This document shows, piece by piece, positions 22,774-32,210 of a DNA stretch of 64,000 nt. The stretch spans positions 22,177-86,176 of the forward strand of contig JAEZGM010000050.1 in assembly GCA_023416955.1 (NCBI GenBank), in the 5' to 3' direction. The notes under the pieces are model-generated. The model worked only from the letters and a program-made list of their open reading frames with translations, had not been told where the DNA came from and did no database searches. The DNA comes from Bacillota bacterium. GTDB taxonomy: Bacteria; Bacillota; Clostridia; Oscillospirales; Acutalibacteraceae. The position numbers and the translations under genes are program-made. Each line of letters starts with the position of its first letter. The stretch's first letter is position 1.

Positions 22774-24577
22774 GATTGACCTGAAGCCGTATTTGAAGGA
22801 AATTGAAAACCTTCATCCGACTACACGTTATGCGGTCGAAATCATTTCCGGAAAACGTGGACCGGCAAATAAGTGGGAGAAAAAAGCATGTGAGCGTCAT
22901 ATCAGGGATTTACAGCGCCAAGGAACAAAAAACTTTCCTTACATTTTTGACGAAACCCGGGCAAATCGAATATTTGACTGGTTTGAACGTTGCTGCCGCC
23001 ACCCGCGCGGTGTCTTTTCGGGGCAATTGATTAGGCTTAATAGCTCTCAAAAATTCGATTACGGCTCGATGTTTGGATGGGTACACATGATCACCGGCCG
23101 AAGGAGATTTAAAAAGGTCTTCGACATGAAAGGGCGCGGAAACGCGAAATCCGTTGATCTATCCGGAATAGGGCTTTACGGGATGTGTGGGGACTGCGTT
23201 TACCCGCCTGGACGCCCGGAAGAGAAGCAATACGAGCTCTCCCCGGAAATCGATTGCGTAGCAGTCGATCGAACACAGGCCCGCAAGGTGTGGGACGCAG
23301 CGGTCACGATGGGAAAGGCTAGCCCGGACATCGCCGCTCGACTGAAATTCCTGAATAATTCGATTAAGCACAAGACCCGGGGCGGGGAAATGGTTCCGTT
23401 TTCAAAGGACACAGAAAACAAAAACGGTGCTGCACCTTGTATTTACATTATTGATGAATACCACGAGCATAAAACATCGGCCATGTATGAAGTTGGACAA
23501 TCTTCCATGGGCAAGCGGGCGCAATCGCTCATGGTGATTATCACCACAGCGGGAAACAACGCCGAAAACAGCCCATGCAAAAAAGAATACGATCTTTGTT
23601 GCAAAATCCTTGACGGAGAAATTACCGCCGAGGATTATTTTGTAATTATCCGGCAATTAGACAAAGACGACAGCCCACATGATTTTAAAAATCTTGTGAA
23701 AGCAAACCCGATGCTTCAGGAGCCTACGGAGTATAGTGAAATCCTTTTAGATGAAATTATTTCGGAGCATGATATTGCATACGGTTCCGGAGATCCCGCA
23801 AAAATCCGCGAATATCTCATAAAGCGCTGTGACCTCTGGCAAGAAGGCAGTACGGACAAATATATGGACGGCTGCATGGAAAAGTGGAAGACCGGAGAGG
23901 TTTCGCACAAAGAATTTGAGAAGTTAACCCAAGGGATGCAATGCCTTGTAGGTGCGGACTTATCAAAGCGGCTTGACTTAACCGGACAAGCGTTTCTATT
24001 TAGGCTAAACGACGGAAGATTTGCACTAAAGGGAAAGGGATTTATTCCCGAAGCGGCGGTCACACGACACGAACATACCGACCGGGTGCCATACAAGGAT
24101 TGGTGTTATAACAAAGAGTATTGTATTCCGACAGAAGGGGAGGTTGTGAACTATGACAGTCTGATTGAAAATGTGCATCAAGAGAAGTTTGACAGTCACA
24201 TCCAAGTGTTGGAATGGTGTATAGACGCAGCTTTGGCTACGCAGATGGAAAATGACTTGCAGGAGCAGGGATATACTGTAACCGAAGTGCGACAAAACAT
24301 CATGACCCTTTCAGAGCCGACGAAACTTTTTCGCGAACTGGTGATTCAAGGAAAATTAATCCATGAAAAAAACGACTGCCTGGACTGGTGCGTCGGAAAT
24401 GCCTATCAGTACACTGACGGAAACGAAAATATAAGGCTTTCGAAGAAAAACAAAGATGACAGTCAGAGGATAGACTTGCTGGCAGCCGCAATAAACTGCA
24501 TGGCACGGCTTGCGGCATTCGACGAACAGCCGCGCGACCTGACGGAACAGTTCTTATCAGAAGAATTTAGTTTTTAG
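22754..24577 (+). CDS. Terminase large subunit
   Basis: A 607-residue packaging motor of the HK97/Terminase_1 type. The N-terminal ATPase has DMKGRGNAKS as a Walker A-like loop and IYIIDEYHEHKTSAMYEVG as Walker B, followed by IITTAGNN; the C-terminal nuclease region includes LVGADLSKRLDLTG. ATG 22754 with AAAGGA 8 bases upstream was chosen; it overlaps the small subunit by 20 bases. Confidence 0.93.
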   Translation: MRKCSTKIDLKPYLKEIENLHPTTRYAVEIISGKRGPANKWEKKACERHIRDLQRQGTKNFPYIFDETRANRIFDWFERCCRHPRGVFSGQLIRLNSSQKFDYGSMFGWVHMITGRRRFKKVFDMKGRGNAKSVDLSGIGLYGMCGDCVYPPGRPEEKQYELSPEIDCVAVDRTQARKVWDAAVTMGKASPDIAARLKFLNNSIKHKTRGGEMVPFSKDTENKNGAAPCIYIIDEYHEHKTSAMYEVGQSSMGKRAQSLMVIITTAGNNAENSPCKKEYDLCCKILDGEITAEDYFVIIRQLDKDDSPHDFKNLVKANPMLQEPTEYSEILLDEIISEHDIAYGSGDPAKIREYLIKRCDLWQEGSTDKYMDGCMEKWKTGEVSHKEFEKLTQGMQCLVGADLSKRLDLTGQAFLFRLNDGRFALKGKGFIPEAAVTRHEHTDRVPYKDWCYNKEYCIPTEGEVVNYDSLIENVHQEKFDSHIQVLEWCIDAALATQMENDLQEQGYTVTEVRQNIMTLSEPTKLFRELVIQGKLIHEKNDCLDWCVGNAYQYTDGNENIRLSKKNKDDSQRIDLLAAAINCMARLAAFDEQPRDLTEQFLSEEFSF

Positions 24578-24590
24578 AGGGAGAATAATA

Positions 24591-24794
24591 TTGCTTTTTA
24601 AAATATTGCTTGTACTGGACGACATTTTTCTGGCGCTGGGGATTTTGTGTATTGTGATTGCGTCGTATATGGTTAACGCCGTATTGGGGACTTATGTTCT
24701 TGGGGCGGCGTTTTTGGCGCTTGCCGCCCTGGCAGCGGTGACGCTGCGTAACAGCGGTACGGAAAAGATCAGAAAACGAAGTAAGAAGGAGTAA
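24591..24794 (+). CDS. Small two-helix membrane protein
   Basis: A 67-residue protein with hydrophobic helices (ILLVLDDIFLALGILCIVIA and YVLGAAFLALAALAAV) and a basic tail (KIRKRSKKE). TTG 24591 follows AGGGAG. It lies between terminase and portal. Small membrane proteins are known here in related phages, function unknown. Confidence 0.65.
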   Translation: MLFKILLVLDDIFLALGILCIVIASYMVNAVLGTYVLGAAFLALAALAAVTLRNSGTEKIRKRSKKE

Positions 24795-24800
24795 ACCGCC

Positions 24801-26069
24801 ATGTTTTTTTCATCCATTCTCGCGCGGCAGCCGCCCGGGTTGATGCCTGCGTATCAAAACGGAAGTATATTCGGCGGATGGTCATCGTCGGCCGGTAAAA
24901 GGGTATCGGAGGAAACGGCGAAAAACGTTGCTACGGCGTACCGATGCATCAATGTTATATCGGACGACGTGGCAAAAATCCCGCTGCAAACATTTTGCAG
25001 CCCACAGCGCGGAATTATTAATCGTATTCAGCCGGACGCCGCGCAACAAAATATTCCGTATCTACTCGAAGTACGGCCAAACCGGTACCAGACGCCATTT
25101 ATATTCAAAAAAAGCCTCATGCAATGGCTGCTTGGATGGGGAAACGGCTACGTCTGGCTTCCATTGCCGCAGGGAGGACGCCGGGAAATGTTTATTCTGC
25201 GTGGGGACTCCACATCTCCGTATTACGATAGGAGTGGAAACTTATGGTACCGAACTGTATTCGATAACGGAGAAGTTGCGTTTTTGCCTGACGTGGAAGT
25301 GATGCCGCTCATGATTAACTCACTGGACGGTCTTTATGGACGGTCGGTGATCGAATATGCGCGGGAAAGCATAGGACGTCAGCTTGGTGCGTATGAGACA
25401 CAAGGAAAAATGTACGCGCAGGGGCTGAACCCATCGGGAATAATGTGGATTAACGGGGAGGCAAGTCCAGAGGCAAGGGACACTATCCGAACAGAATTTG
25501 AAAAAAAGATGGGAGGAAGTCAAAACGCCTACCGTCTGGCTGTGATGGATTCCAAAGTGCAGAAATTTGAGCCGATCACGATGAAACCGATTGATATTCA
25601 ATTCTTGCAGGGGATCTCCGCGACGGACGTTGAAATCTGTAACTTTTTTGGGGTCCCGCTGAACAAAGTGAATCAAGGAAAACAGAGCTATAACTCAAAT
25701 GAGCAGAACAACCTTGATTACCTCGGAAGTACGCTTGACCCGTATCTGGTGCAGATCGAGCAGGCGGCACGGATAAAGTGGATACCGGAGGATGAGCAGG
25801 GAACGACATACCAGCGGTTTTACCGAAAAGCACTTTTACAGATTGATGCGGCGGCGCGGGCAGACGTCAATGTGAAAGAAATCGCATGCGGCGTCACAAA
25901 CCCAAATGAAGCCCGAGAAGATCAAGACCAGAGCGGATACCCGGAGGGTGGAAAGTATTGGATGACCAGAAACAATTCTCCGGTAGACAGCGATTTCTTT
26001 AAAAACGGAAACGGAGGTGGAACAAACGGACGGACACAGAACCAAAACGAAGCCGGAACAGGAGCGTAA
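24801..26069 (+). CDS. Portal protein (HK97 family)
   Basis: A 422-residue protein with portal features: VATAYRCINVISDDVAKIPL near the N-terminus, LEVRPNRYQTPFIFKKSLMQ, LLGWGNGYVWLP and the C-terminal FFGVPLNKVN. Forms the dodecameric channel for DNA entry. Overlaps the protease gene by 53 bases. Confidence 0.94.
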   Translation: MFFSSILARQPPGLMPAYQNGSIFGGWSSSAGKRVSEETAKNVATAYRCINVISDDVAKIPLQTFCSPQRGIINRIQPDAAQQNIPYLLEVRPNRYQTPFIFKKSLMQWLLGWGNGYVWLPLPQGGRREMFILRGDSTSPYYDRSGNLWYRTVFDNGEVAFLPDVEVMPLMINSLDGLYGRSVIEYARESIGRQLGAYETQGKMYAQGLNPSGIMWINGEASPEARDTIRTEFEKKMGGSQNAYRLAVMDSKVQKFEPITMKPIDIQFLQGISATDVEICNFFGVPLNKVNQGKQSYNSNEQNNLDYLGSTLDPYLVQIEQAARIKWIPEDEQGTTYQRFYRKALLQIDAAARADVNVKEIACGVTNPNEAREDQDQSGYPEGGKYWMTRNNSPVDSDFFKNGNGGGTNGRTQNQNEAGTGA

Positions 26070-26892
26070 ATCCGCAACACTGGAAACAGCGAGTGAGGTG
26101 AGCCAGACTGACCTTGAACTGATTAATCGCTATACCCGTTCACCGCTTGCAGCGGATCAGGTTTACACTATGAAACTGCAACTTTGCGATAATGATGTGG
26201 ACCGGCAGTTTGAAAAGTTTTCCTCAGGCGCTTTAAGGCAGCTTGCAGCGCTGTTTGAAGGGAAAACGGTTATTTTTGACCATAGTTGGAGCGCAAAGAA
26301 CCAAACGGCACGCATCTACAGCACAACGCTGGAAACGGTTTCCGGAAAGGCAAACAGCGACGGAGAGCCGTACCAGAGGGTTGTTGCAATGGCCTATATG
26401 CTGCGTTTGGAGTCCACAGCGGACACGATTTCTGCCGTGGACGGTGGAATCATCAAAGAAGGCAGCGTGGGATTTCGAAACACAAAAAGCACCTGTTCTA
26501 TCTGCGGAAACGAATATTATTCTGGAGACTGCCCGCACTGGCGGGGGCAGAAGTACACAGAAAACGGGGTGGAAAAGACATGCACCCTTATTTTGGATGA
26601 TGTAACAGACGCTTATGAGTTTTCTCTCGTGGCTGTACCTGCACAGCGGGAAGCTGGAATTACCAAAGGAATGAAAGCCGGCCGCGCACTATCCCAGGAA
26701 ACCAAAGCGAAAATGAAAGCTGCCAGGAGCTGCAGAGATCAGGCGGCGGCGCTCGAAGCACAAGCTAGGGCAATCGAAGACGAATTAGTTGGAGAATGGC
26801 CGGAAGACGATCCGCCGGATGAGGAAGATCCGGAAGATACAGATGAAGCCAAAGCCTTAAAGGCTCAAATTAATATGATTATTGGAGGTTAA
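26017..26892 (+). CDS. Head maturation (prohead) protease
   Basis: A 291-residue protein of the HK97-like prohead protease type: VIFDHSW with the candidate catalytic His, GIIKEGSVGF with the likely Ser, and AYEFSLVAVPAQREAGITKG. A CSICGNEYYSGDC cysteine insertion is notable. GTG 26017 is used because no better start is seen; an internal start is possible. The acidic C-terminal tail (DDPPDEEDPEDTDEA) may act as scaffold. Confidence 0.85.
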   Translation: MEQTDGHRTKTKPEQERKSATLETASEVSQTDLELINRYTRSPLAADQVYTMKLQLCDNDVDRQFEKFSSGALRQLAALFEGKTVIFDHSWSAKNQTARIYSTTLETVSGKANSDGEPYQRVVAMAYMLRLESTADTISAVDGGIIKEGSVGFRNTKSTCSICGNEYYSGDCPHWRGQKYTENGVEKTCTLILDDVTDAYEFSLVAVPAQREAGITKGMKAGRALSQETKAKMKAARSCRDQAAALEAQARAIEDELVGEWPEDDPPDEEDPEDTDEAKALKAQINMIIGG

Positions 26893-26897
26893 AATCA

Positions 26898-28163
26898 ATG
26901 ATTGATCTGAAAAAGTTCTATGACGCGGCGGCTGCCGCGCAGACCGAAAAAACCGCGAAGGCGGTGGAAATTCAAAAGATGTTCGACACGGGAGAAACCG
27001 AAAAAGCGCTGGGTATGAAAAAAGACCTGGACGTGCTGAACCAAAAAGCAAGGGATGCAGAAGAACTTTATATCTCCATGCGGGAAGCATCCAAAGGTGA
27101 AAATCCGGGAGAGGAATTCGTTCCGGCAACAGACCGTCAGAAGGCGCAGGAAGCAAAAGACGCTGATATTCTGAAATCCAGCGAATATACCCGGGCATTT
27201 TTCAAAGCACTCGCAGTGGGCGCATCCGTAAAAGAATTTAAGCGGGCAGGTGCTCCGGAAGATATGAAAATCCTCATGAAGGCATTGACAGAAACCGGAG
27301 GCACACCGGCTGGTGCTGATGGCGGATTCCTGCTTCCGGTAGATTTTAACAACGCGATTATTCAGAGGCAGAAACAGTTCTATGACCTTGCGGATGATGT
27401 GAATGTGGAGAATGTGCAGGCGTTTTCCGGGTGGCGCGCGATAGAAAAGTCCACACAGACTGAGCCGTTTGCAAAGCTGACCGTAGACGGTACGACACCA
27501 ATTCCAAACAGTAACCAGCCGGAATTTGCCCGTATTGATTACAAACTCAGCGACTTCGGGGGCCGCTTGCCTATTTCCAACGACCTGTTGGAAGACACTC
27601 CTGTTAACCTGATGGCATACTTGTCCAATTGGTTTGGAAAAAAAGTTGTGCTGACACACAACAGTCTGCTCCTTCCGATTTTCTCTGCGCTGTCGGCAAC
27701 GGATGTACTTCTGGCAAATCAAAAAACCACTCTTGACGCGATCAAAACAGCACTGAACAAAACTTTGGATCCAAACATCTCTGTCAATGCGTCCATTTTT
27801 GTCAACCAGACCGGATATGACATTCTCGACAGTATTAAAGATGAATACGGCAGGCCTTTGATGCAGCCTGATCCGACAGCGGCATCTAAATACTTTGTTA
27901 AAGGTAGGCCGGTGAAGCTGCTTGCAGATAGGCTCATGCCTAATTACGCCGGAAGTGACACAAAGGAAAGGGCACCGATTTACATTGCGGACGGAAAATC
28001 GTTGGCAACGGTATTTTCGCGGGCCGGGCTTGAAATGGCGTCGACCAACATTGGCGGGAGCGCATGGGCAAACAACAACACTGAAATGCGTGGAATCACG
28101 CGTCTGGACGTGCAGAAGATTGACGAGGAAGCCGGCTGTGCTATTGGGCTGCTGCTGGCATAA
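26898..28163 (+). CDS. Major capsid protein (HK97 fold)
   Basis: A 421-residue protein with an N-terminal helical delta/scaffold-like part (about residues 1-110), then the HK97-fold core beginning around GGTPAGADGGFLLPVDFNNA and ending IDEEAGCAIGLLLA. GGAGG precedes ATG 26898. The protease upstream probably cleaves the delta domain near residue 120. Confidence 0.95.
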   Translation: MIDLKKFYDAAAAAQTEKTAKAVEIQKMFDTGETEKALGMKKDLDVLNQKARDAEELYISMREASKGENPGEEFVPATDRQKAQEAKDADILKSSEYTRAFFKALAVGASVKEFKRAGAPEDMKILMKALTETGGTPAGADGGFLLPVDFNNAIIQRQKQFYDLADDVNVENVQAFSGWRAIEKSTQTEPFAKLTVDGTTPIPNSNQPEFARIDYKLSDFGGRLPISNDLLEDTPVNLMAYLSNWFGKKVVLTHNSLLLPIFSALSATDVLLANQKTTLDAIKTALNKTLDPNISVNASIFVNQTGYDILDSIKDEYGRPLMQPDPTAASKYFVKGRPVKLLADRLMPNYAGSDTKERAPIYIADGKSLATVFSRAGLEMASTNIGGSAWANNNTEMRGITRLDVQKIDEEAGCAIGLLLA

Positions 28164-28176
28164 GGCGGTGTAACCG

Positions 28177-28512
28177 GTGGCAGATGAAAACGCAGTCAAA
28201 ACTATACTGACGCTGGAAGAAGCGGCGCGCGTGGTTGGAGTTGATCCCGCCGATAAGAGGCTGATTGACATTTTGCCGCAGGTAGACGCCTACATAAAGC
28301 AAGCGACCGGGCGGGACTGGGCACAGGACGAAACGATACTCGCCGAGGCAAAAGCCGCCGCCCGGCTGCAGCTGGCGCTTACCTACGACTTAATGAATAT
28401 GCAGCAAAACCAAATTGACGCGCTTCGGCGCGCCTTGGTCTGCGCGCTGACGCAGCTGGAAAACATTGTTTTGGCGAGCGGAAACACGCAAAGCGGGACG
28501 GAGGCAACCTAA
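28177..28512 (+). CDS. Head-tail connector protein (gp6-like)
   Basis: A 111-residue helical protein; LTLEEAARVVGVDPADKRLI and LPQVDAYIKQATGRDW are typical of gp6-like DNA-packaging connectors. Starts GTG 28177 and overlaps the next gene by 1 base. Confidence 0.8.
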   Translation: MADENAVKTILTLEEAARVVGVDPADKRLIDILPQVDAYIKQATGRDWAQDETILAEAKAAARLQLALTYDLMNMQQNQIDALRRALVCALTQLENIVLASGNTQSGTEAT

Positions 28513-29117
28513 TGCCATTTTATTTTAATCCGGGACAGCTCGATCAAAAGGTTGATGTGCTTGAATTCATCAACTCCGGAATCGCTTACGGATGGAATCC
28601 TGTAAGAACCATATACGCATCAGTAGAGCAGTTGACACAGAAAAATCTATTTTCAGAGGTTGGAATCGGTGTTCGATCCGTAAAATTTACGATCCGAAAG
28701 CAGAATCTAACACTTGGGAATGCCTTTCGCTGGCAGGGAGATTTTTATTTTCTGACGCAGGTTGACGAAATTCAGCGGCTTTACTACGAAGTCACAGCGG
28801 CCAGAATCGAACCGAAAACCTGTGCGGTCACGCGTATTACCACTACAAAAAATGAGCTGAAAAACCCGGTGAAGCAAAAAGAGATTTTGCTTACCTTCCC
28901 GGGGTGCTTGGTGGAAAAGTATATGGGATATGCTCAGCAGAAGCCGCAGGCCGTCAGCGAAATGCAGTATGTGCTGGTAACCCCGAAAGCCATTGACCTG
29001 CTGCTGGCCGATCTGGTTGAAATTGATGGTGTTACCTATAACGTGCAGATTGCGCACACGCTGGACCAGTACAAAAACGAATATGAAATCGTTGTGAAAA
29101 AGGATGTGGGCGCATGA
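28512..29117 (+). CDS. Head closure / head-tail adaptor protein
   Basis: A 201-residue protein. The first 100 residues (NPGQLDQKVDVLEF, then FTIRKQNLTLGNAFRWQGD) match the SPP1 gp16-like adaptor fold; the C-terminal half is an extension with a second beta-rich part. Overlaps the following gene by 4 bases. Confidence 0.78.
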   Translation: MPFYFNPGQLDQKVDVLEFINSGIAYGWNPVRTIYASVEQLTQKNLFSEVGIGVRSVKFTIRKQNLTLGNAFRWQGDFYFLTQVDEIQRLYYEVTAARIEPKTCAVTRITTTKNELKNPVKQKEILLTFPGCLVEKYMGYAQQKPQAVSEMQYVLVTPKAIDLLLADLVEIDGVTYNVQIAHTLDQYKNEYEIVVKKDVGA

Positions 29118-29635
29118 GCTATGGCCACATATACCCGATTCCGGAATCGTTTTTAGATCAGCAGCAGAGTGTCAATGACTTAGACGCGTTGACAGAAGAG
29201 TTGGACGCAATTTTGGAGCAATTCCCCCGGAAGCGGCGCGAACTCCATGAGCAGTTGGGCCAGATGATGCAAGAAGAGGTTAATGCGCAGATTGCGCAGG
29301 CAGGGTTTAAAGGCGGAGGTGACCGGCTGAAAAGCTGGCAGGAAGTGAATGTAGGCAGCGGCGGCGGTTATGCCGCCGTCAGGCCGACAAACACGACCAC
29401 CGGGAGCAACAGCCCGGGAGCCATTACTAATTATAATGAAGCGGGGCACAAAATCCGAAAACCGGGGCTGAAAGTGCATCGCGGCAAAAAGAAATATCGG
29501 TACCGGCCGAAAATCAATGTGCCGTATGTAGACGGAAAGCATTTTTATGATGCCGCTCGCAGGAACGTTGAGGAAAAGGCCATACAGATAGTTGAGGATT
29601 TCGTAGACGAAATAGCAAAAGAGCTGGAGGGCTGA
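29114..29635 (+). CDS. Tail completion / neck protein (gp10-like)
   Basis: A 173-residue protein with a helical N-terminus (DALTEELDAILEQFPRKRRE), a basic loop (KVHRGKKKYRYRPK) and a C-terminal HFYDAARRNVEEKAIQIVED, as in HK97 gp10-like neck proteins. Confidence 0.75.
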   Translation: MSYGHIYPIPESFLDQQQSVNDLDALTEELDAILEQFPRKRRELHEQLGQMMQEEVNAQIAQAGFKGGGDRLKSWQEVNVGSGGGYAAVRPTNTTTGSNSPGAITNYNEAGHKIRKPGLKVHRGKKKYRYRPKINVPYVDGKHFYDAARRNVEEKAIQIVEDFVDEIAKELEG

Positions 29636-29637
29636 CG

Positions 29638-30087
29638 GTGGTTACTACAAAGCAGATCATGAACGCGATCAACAAATTGTTGGTTGAAAAGTTGGCTGCC
29701 GAATGCGTGTACAGAAACCGGTGCCCAGAAGGATTCGAGCGCCCTAGCTATCTGATAGAAGCAATTTCCAACGGCAGCGACTCCGCAAACTGTCGCACGG
29801 TGGAACAGACAGCGTATTTGACAATAACCTGTTTTGCTGCAGTGGACGAATTTGGAGATAGCGACGACAGCACGCTGATTGACCTTCAGGATGGAGTCAT
29901 GAATCTGTTTCGGCCGGGGTATCTTCGGGTAGGCGACCGGGCGCTGAAAGTTAAAGCCAGCACCGGCGGAGCGGATTTCGACCGGTCCTATGTTGACTTG
30001 CAGCTGGAATTTTTCGATGACCGGTCCGACGAAGCGAATACGGCACCATTGATGGAAACAATTGAATTTACCTTAAAGGAGGAATAA
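29638..30087 (+). CDS. Tail terminator-like protein (DUF6838 type)
   Basis: A 149-residue protein starting TTKQIMNAINKLLVEKLAAE after a GTG start at 29638. Its size, position just before the sheath and the ending MMETIEFTLKEE-like strand fit a tail terminator. Family naming is from memory and should be checked by profile search. Confidence 0.7.
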   Translation: MVTTKQIMNAINKLLVEKLAAECVYRNRCPEGFERPSYLIEAISNGSDSANCRTVEQTAYLTITCFAAVDEFGDSDDSTLIDLQDGVMNLFRPGYLRVGDRALKVKASTGGADFDRSYVDLQLEFFDDRSDEANTAPLMETIEFTLKEE

Positions 30088-30089
30088 CC

Positions 30090-31160
30090 ATGGGATTACC
30101 TGATATTAATATCAGTTTTAAAAACGCAGCCGCCACAGTGGTTCGGCGCGCTTCGCGCGGGATTGTGGCGGTTATTTTACTGGATTCTGCGGCGGGAACC
30201 GCCGGGGCGCACATTATGACCGCGGAGACACAGATTCCGACGGCACTCAGCGCGGTGAACAAAACCTATCTTTCACAGATTTTTATCGGCTATGTCAATC
30301 AGCCAAGCAAGGTTATTGCTTATGTGCTGGCCGCCGATGCGGAGGACTTTTCCGCTGCTCTTGCGTATTTTGCTACACAGAAAATTAATTATGTGGTCGG
30401 CCCGCAGGACTGCACCGCCACACAGGCCGCTGAAATTGTTACATGGGTAAAGGCACAGCGGGCAGACAAACGCACCCCAAAAGGAATTGTACCGGATACC
30501 GCGGCGGACAATGAGGGGATTATTAATTTTACTACGGACGAAATCCGGGTAGGTGATAAAACGTATTCCACAGCGGCCTACTGCGGACGTATGGCGGGGC
30601 TGATTGCCGGTACGCCGGTAAAAATATCCTGTACTTACGCGCCGCTGCCCGAGGTTCTTGACGTGAAGCGGTTGACCGGAGCCGAAATGGATGCTGCGGT
30701 GGATGCCGGACAGCTGATTGTTTTCCACGACGGCGAAAAAGTAAAAGTCGGCCGCGGCGTGAACAGTCTGACGACCGTCACGGAAACCAAGAACGAAACA
30801 TTTAAAAAAATCAAGATCATTGAAGCGGTCGACATGATTCAGGACGATGTGCGATTGCAGACGCAGGATAGCTACATCGGGAAATACAGCAACAGCTACG
30901 ATCATAAGTGCCTGCTGATTACCGCGATCAGCGAATACCTGAAACAGTTGGAGCAGGATGATGTGGTGCAGAAGGACAGCTCTTCCGTCAGCCTTGACCT
31001 TGACAAACAGCGGGACTATTTGGAAAGCAAAGGGATTGACACGTCGAAAATGTCGGAACAGGACATTAAAAGCGCCGATACCGGCGCGAAGGTATTCTTG
31101 TCAGGGAAAGCAAAAATTCTTGATACAATTGAAGACGTTGACCTGGACTTTAGTATTTAA
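30090..31160 (+). CDS. Contractile tail sheath protein (XkdK-like)
   Basis: A 356-residue sheath. Typical segments are the N-terminal VRRASRGIVAVIL, the middle YCGRMAGLIAGTPVKISCTY, and the C-terminal LITAISEYLKQLEQDDVV and DVDLDFSI. Its presence shows that the particle is a myovirus. AAAGGAGG lies upstream. Confidence 0.94.
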   Translation: MGLPDINISFKNAAATVVRRASRGIVAVILLDSAAGTAGAHIMTAETQIPTALSAVNKTYLSQIFIGYVNQPSKVIAYVLAADAEDFSAALAYFATQKINYVVGPQDCTATQAAEIVTWVKAQRADKRTPKGIVPDTAADNEGIINFTTDEIRVGDKTYSTAAYCGRMAGLIAGTPVKISCTYAPLPEVLDVKRLTGAEMDAAVDAGQLIVFHDGEKVKVGRGVNSLTTVTETKNETFKKIKIIEAVDMIQDDVRLQTQDSYIGKYSNSYDHKCLLITAISEYLKQLEQDDVVQKDSSSVSLDLDKQRDYLESKGIDTSKMSEQDIKSADTGAKVFLSGKAKILDTIEDVDLDFSI

Positions 31161-31177
31161 AAGGAGGTGCCTACAGG

Positions 31178-31609
31178 ATGGACAGCGCAAAAAGGATTGT
31201 TTCCGGTACATGGGGCGAAGTGTGGCTTGACGGCGACTACGTTTCCGAGTGCTACGGATGCAAGCTGGCCGCGAAAACCAATAAGGAAAAGGTTCAGCTT
31301 GCGGGGAAAATGGCGGTTGACAATAAGGTGACCAACATTGAACTGACTGGAAGCCTGAAACTGCACAAGTGCAGCAGCCGCATGGCGCGGGTAATTGGCG
31401 AAAAGTTGAAATCCGGACGGGACGTGCGGTTCACGGTTATTTCCAAATTGGACGACCCGGACGCCTACGGCGCGGAGCGCGTTTCCGCGACCGGGGTTTC
31501 GTTCGACGATCTGACGCTTGCCGATTGGGAAGTAGGGAAAATCGGTTCCACAGAAAATCCGTTTACCTATACGGATTACGAATTTCTTGACCTGATTCCG
31601 GAGGCGTAA
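31178..31609 (+). CDS. Tail tube protein (XkdM-like)
   Basis: A 143-residue protein, DSAKRIVSGTWGEVWLDGDY and SSRMARVIGEKLKSGRDVRF are characteristic of the XkdM family. Forms the inner tube. AAAGGAGG before ATG 31178. Confidence 0.93.
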   Translation: MDSAKRIVSGTWGEVWLDGDYVSECYGCKLAAKTNKEKVQLAGKMAVDNKVTNIELTGSLKLHKCSSRMARVIGEKLKSGRDVRFTVISKLDDPDAYGAERVSATGVSFDDLTLADWEVGKIGSTENPFTYTDYEFLDLIPEA

Positions 31610-31611
31610 GC

Positions 31612-31671
31612 ATGAAGCAAACAACTACTATTAGCATTGTCGGAATGAAGCCTTATTTAAAGAAAAATTGA
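31612..31671 (+). CDS. Possible 19-residue protein in tail operon
   Basis: ATG 31612 starts 2 bases after the tube stop and uses GGAGG in the tube gene's last codons; it encodes MKQTTTISIVGMKPYLKKN. Good spacing and initiation site, but too short to be certain. Confidence 0.4.
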   Translation: MKQTTTISIVGMKPYLKKN

Positions 31672-31692
31672 TAAAAGTTACGGAGGAAAACC

Positions 31693-32067
31693 ATGGACAA
31701 CACGCTTGACCTTTTACTAAAAATGGAAATCCCGAATGCGCCTGAAAAGCAAGTGAAACAGAAGCGGCTCAGCAAGGAATGCGGCGGAAACGTAATATTT
31801 ACCGTTCGTGCGCTTTCCTACAGCCGCGCCGCCGAAATTCAGGAAGAGCACCGGTTTGACGGGGATATGCCGATTTTTATCCTGCTGGAGGGTCTGGCCT
31901 CCCCTGACCTGAAATCCCCGGAACTGCTGGCAAAGTATGCCGCACCGACCCCGGCGGAGCTGCTGAAAAAAATGCTTCTGCCCGGGGAAATCGAAGACCT
32001 TTCCCGCGAGGTGGAAAAATTAAGTGGTTACCGGATTGATACGTTGGAAGAGGTTAAAAAAAAATAG
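31693..32067 (+). CDS. Tail assembly chaperone, zero-frame product (XkdN-like)
   Basis: A 124-residue protein (MDNTLDLLLKMEIPNAPEKQ) with the XkdN pattern ALSYSRAAEIQEEH. It ends GTT AAA AAA AAA TAG, so the stop follows a run of nine A. Chaperones that coat the tape measure are made in two forms by frameshifting at such a site. Confidence 0.9.
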   Translation: MDNTLDLLLKMEIPNAPEKQVKQKRLSKECGGNVIFTVRALSYSRAAEIQEEHRFDGDMPIFILLEGLASPDLKSPELLAKYAAPTPAELLKKMLLPGEIEDLSREVEKLSGYRIDTLEEVKKK

Positions 32068-32210
32068 AAGATGATCCTGAAATAAGCCTGATGTACTGCC
32101 TGTTTCGGGACAAAAACATTATGCCAGGCGCGTATTACGGTTTGCCCGCAGGGGAAAAGCTGATGATACGCGCCTTTATGACGAAATTTTATGAGGAGTT
32201 GAGCAAATAA
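31693..32210 (+). CDS. Tail assembly chaperone, -1 frameshift product
   Basis: Slipping back one base on A-AAA-AAA at about 32056-32064 continues into IEDDPEISLMYCLFRDKNIM and ends FMTKFYEELSK at TAA 32208-32210, directly before the tape measure ATG. The fused protein is 172 residues. The -1 frame has no start of its own and is fully open, matching the gpG/gpGT arrangement of lambda and its counterparts. Confidence 0.82.

Noticed and set aside
26895..28271. 458-codon open frame on the minus strand opposite the major capsid gene
   Set aside because: Antisense shadow of a gene with biased codons; Cys/Phe/Arg-rich composition, no ribosome binding site, no family pattern.
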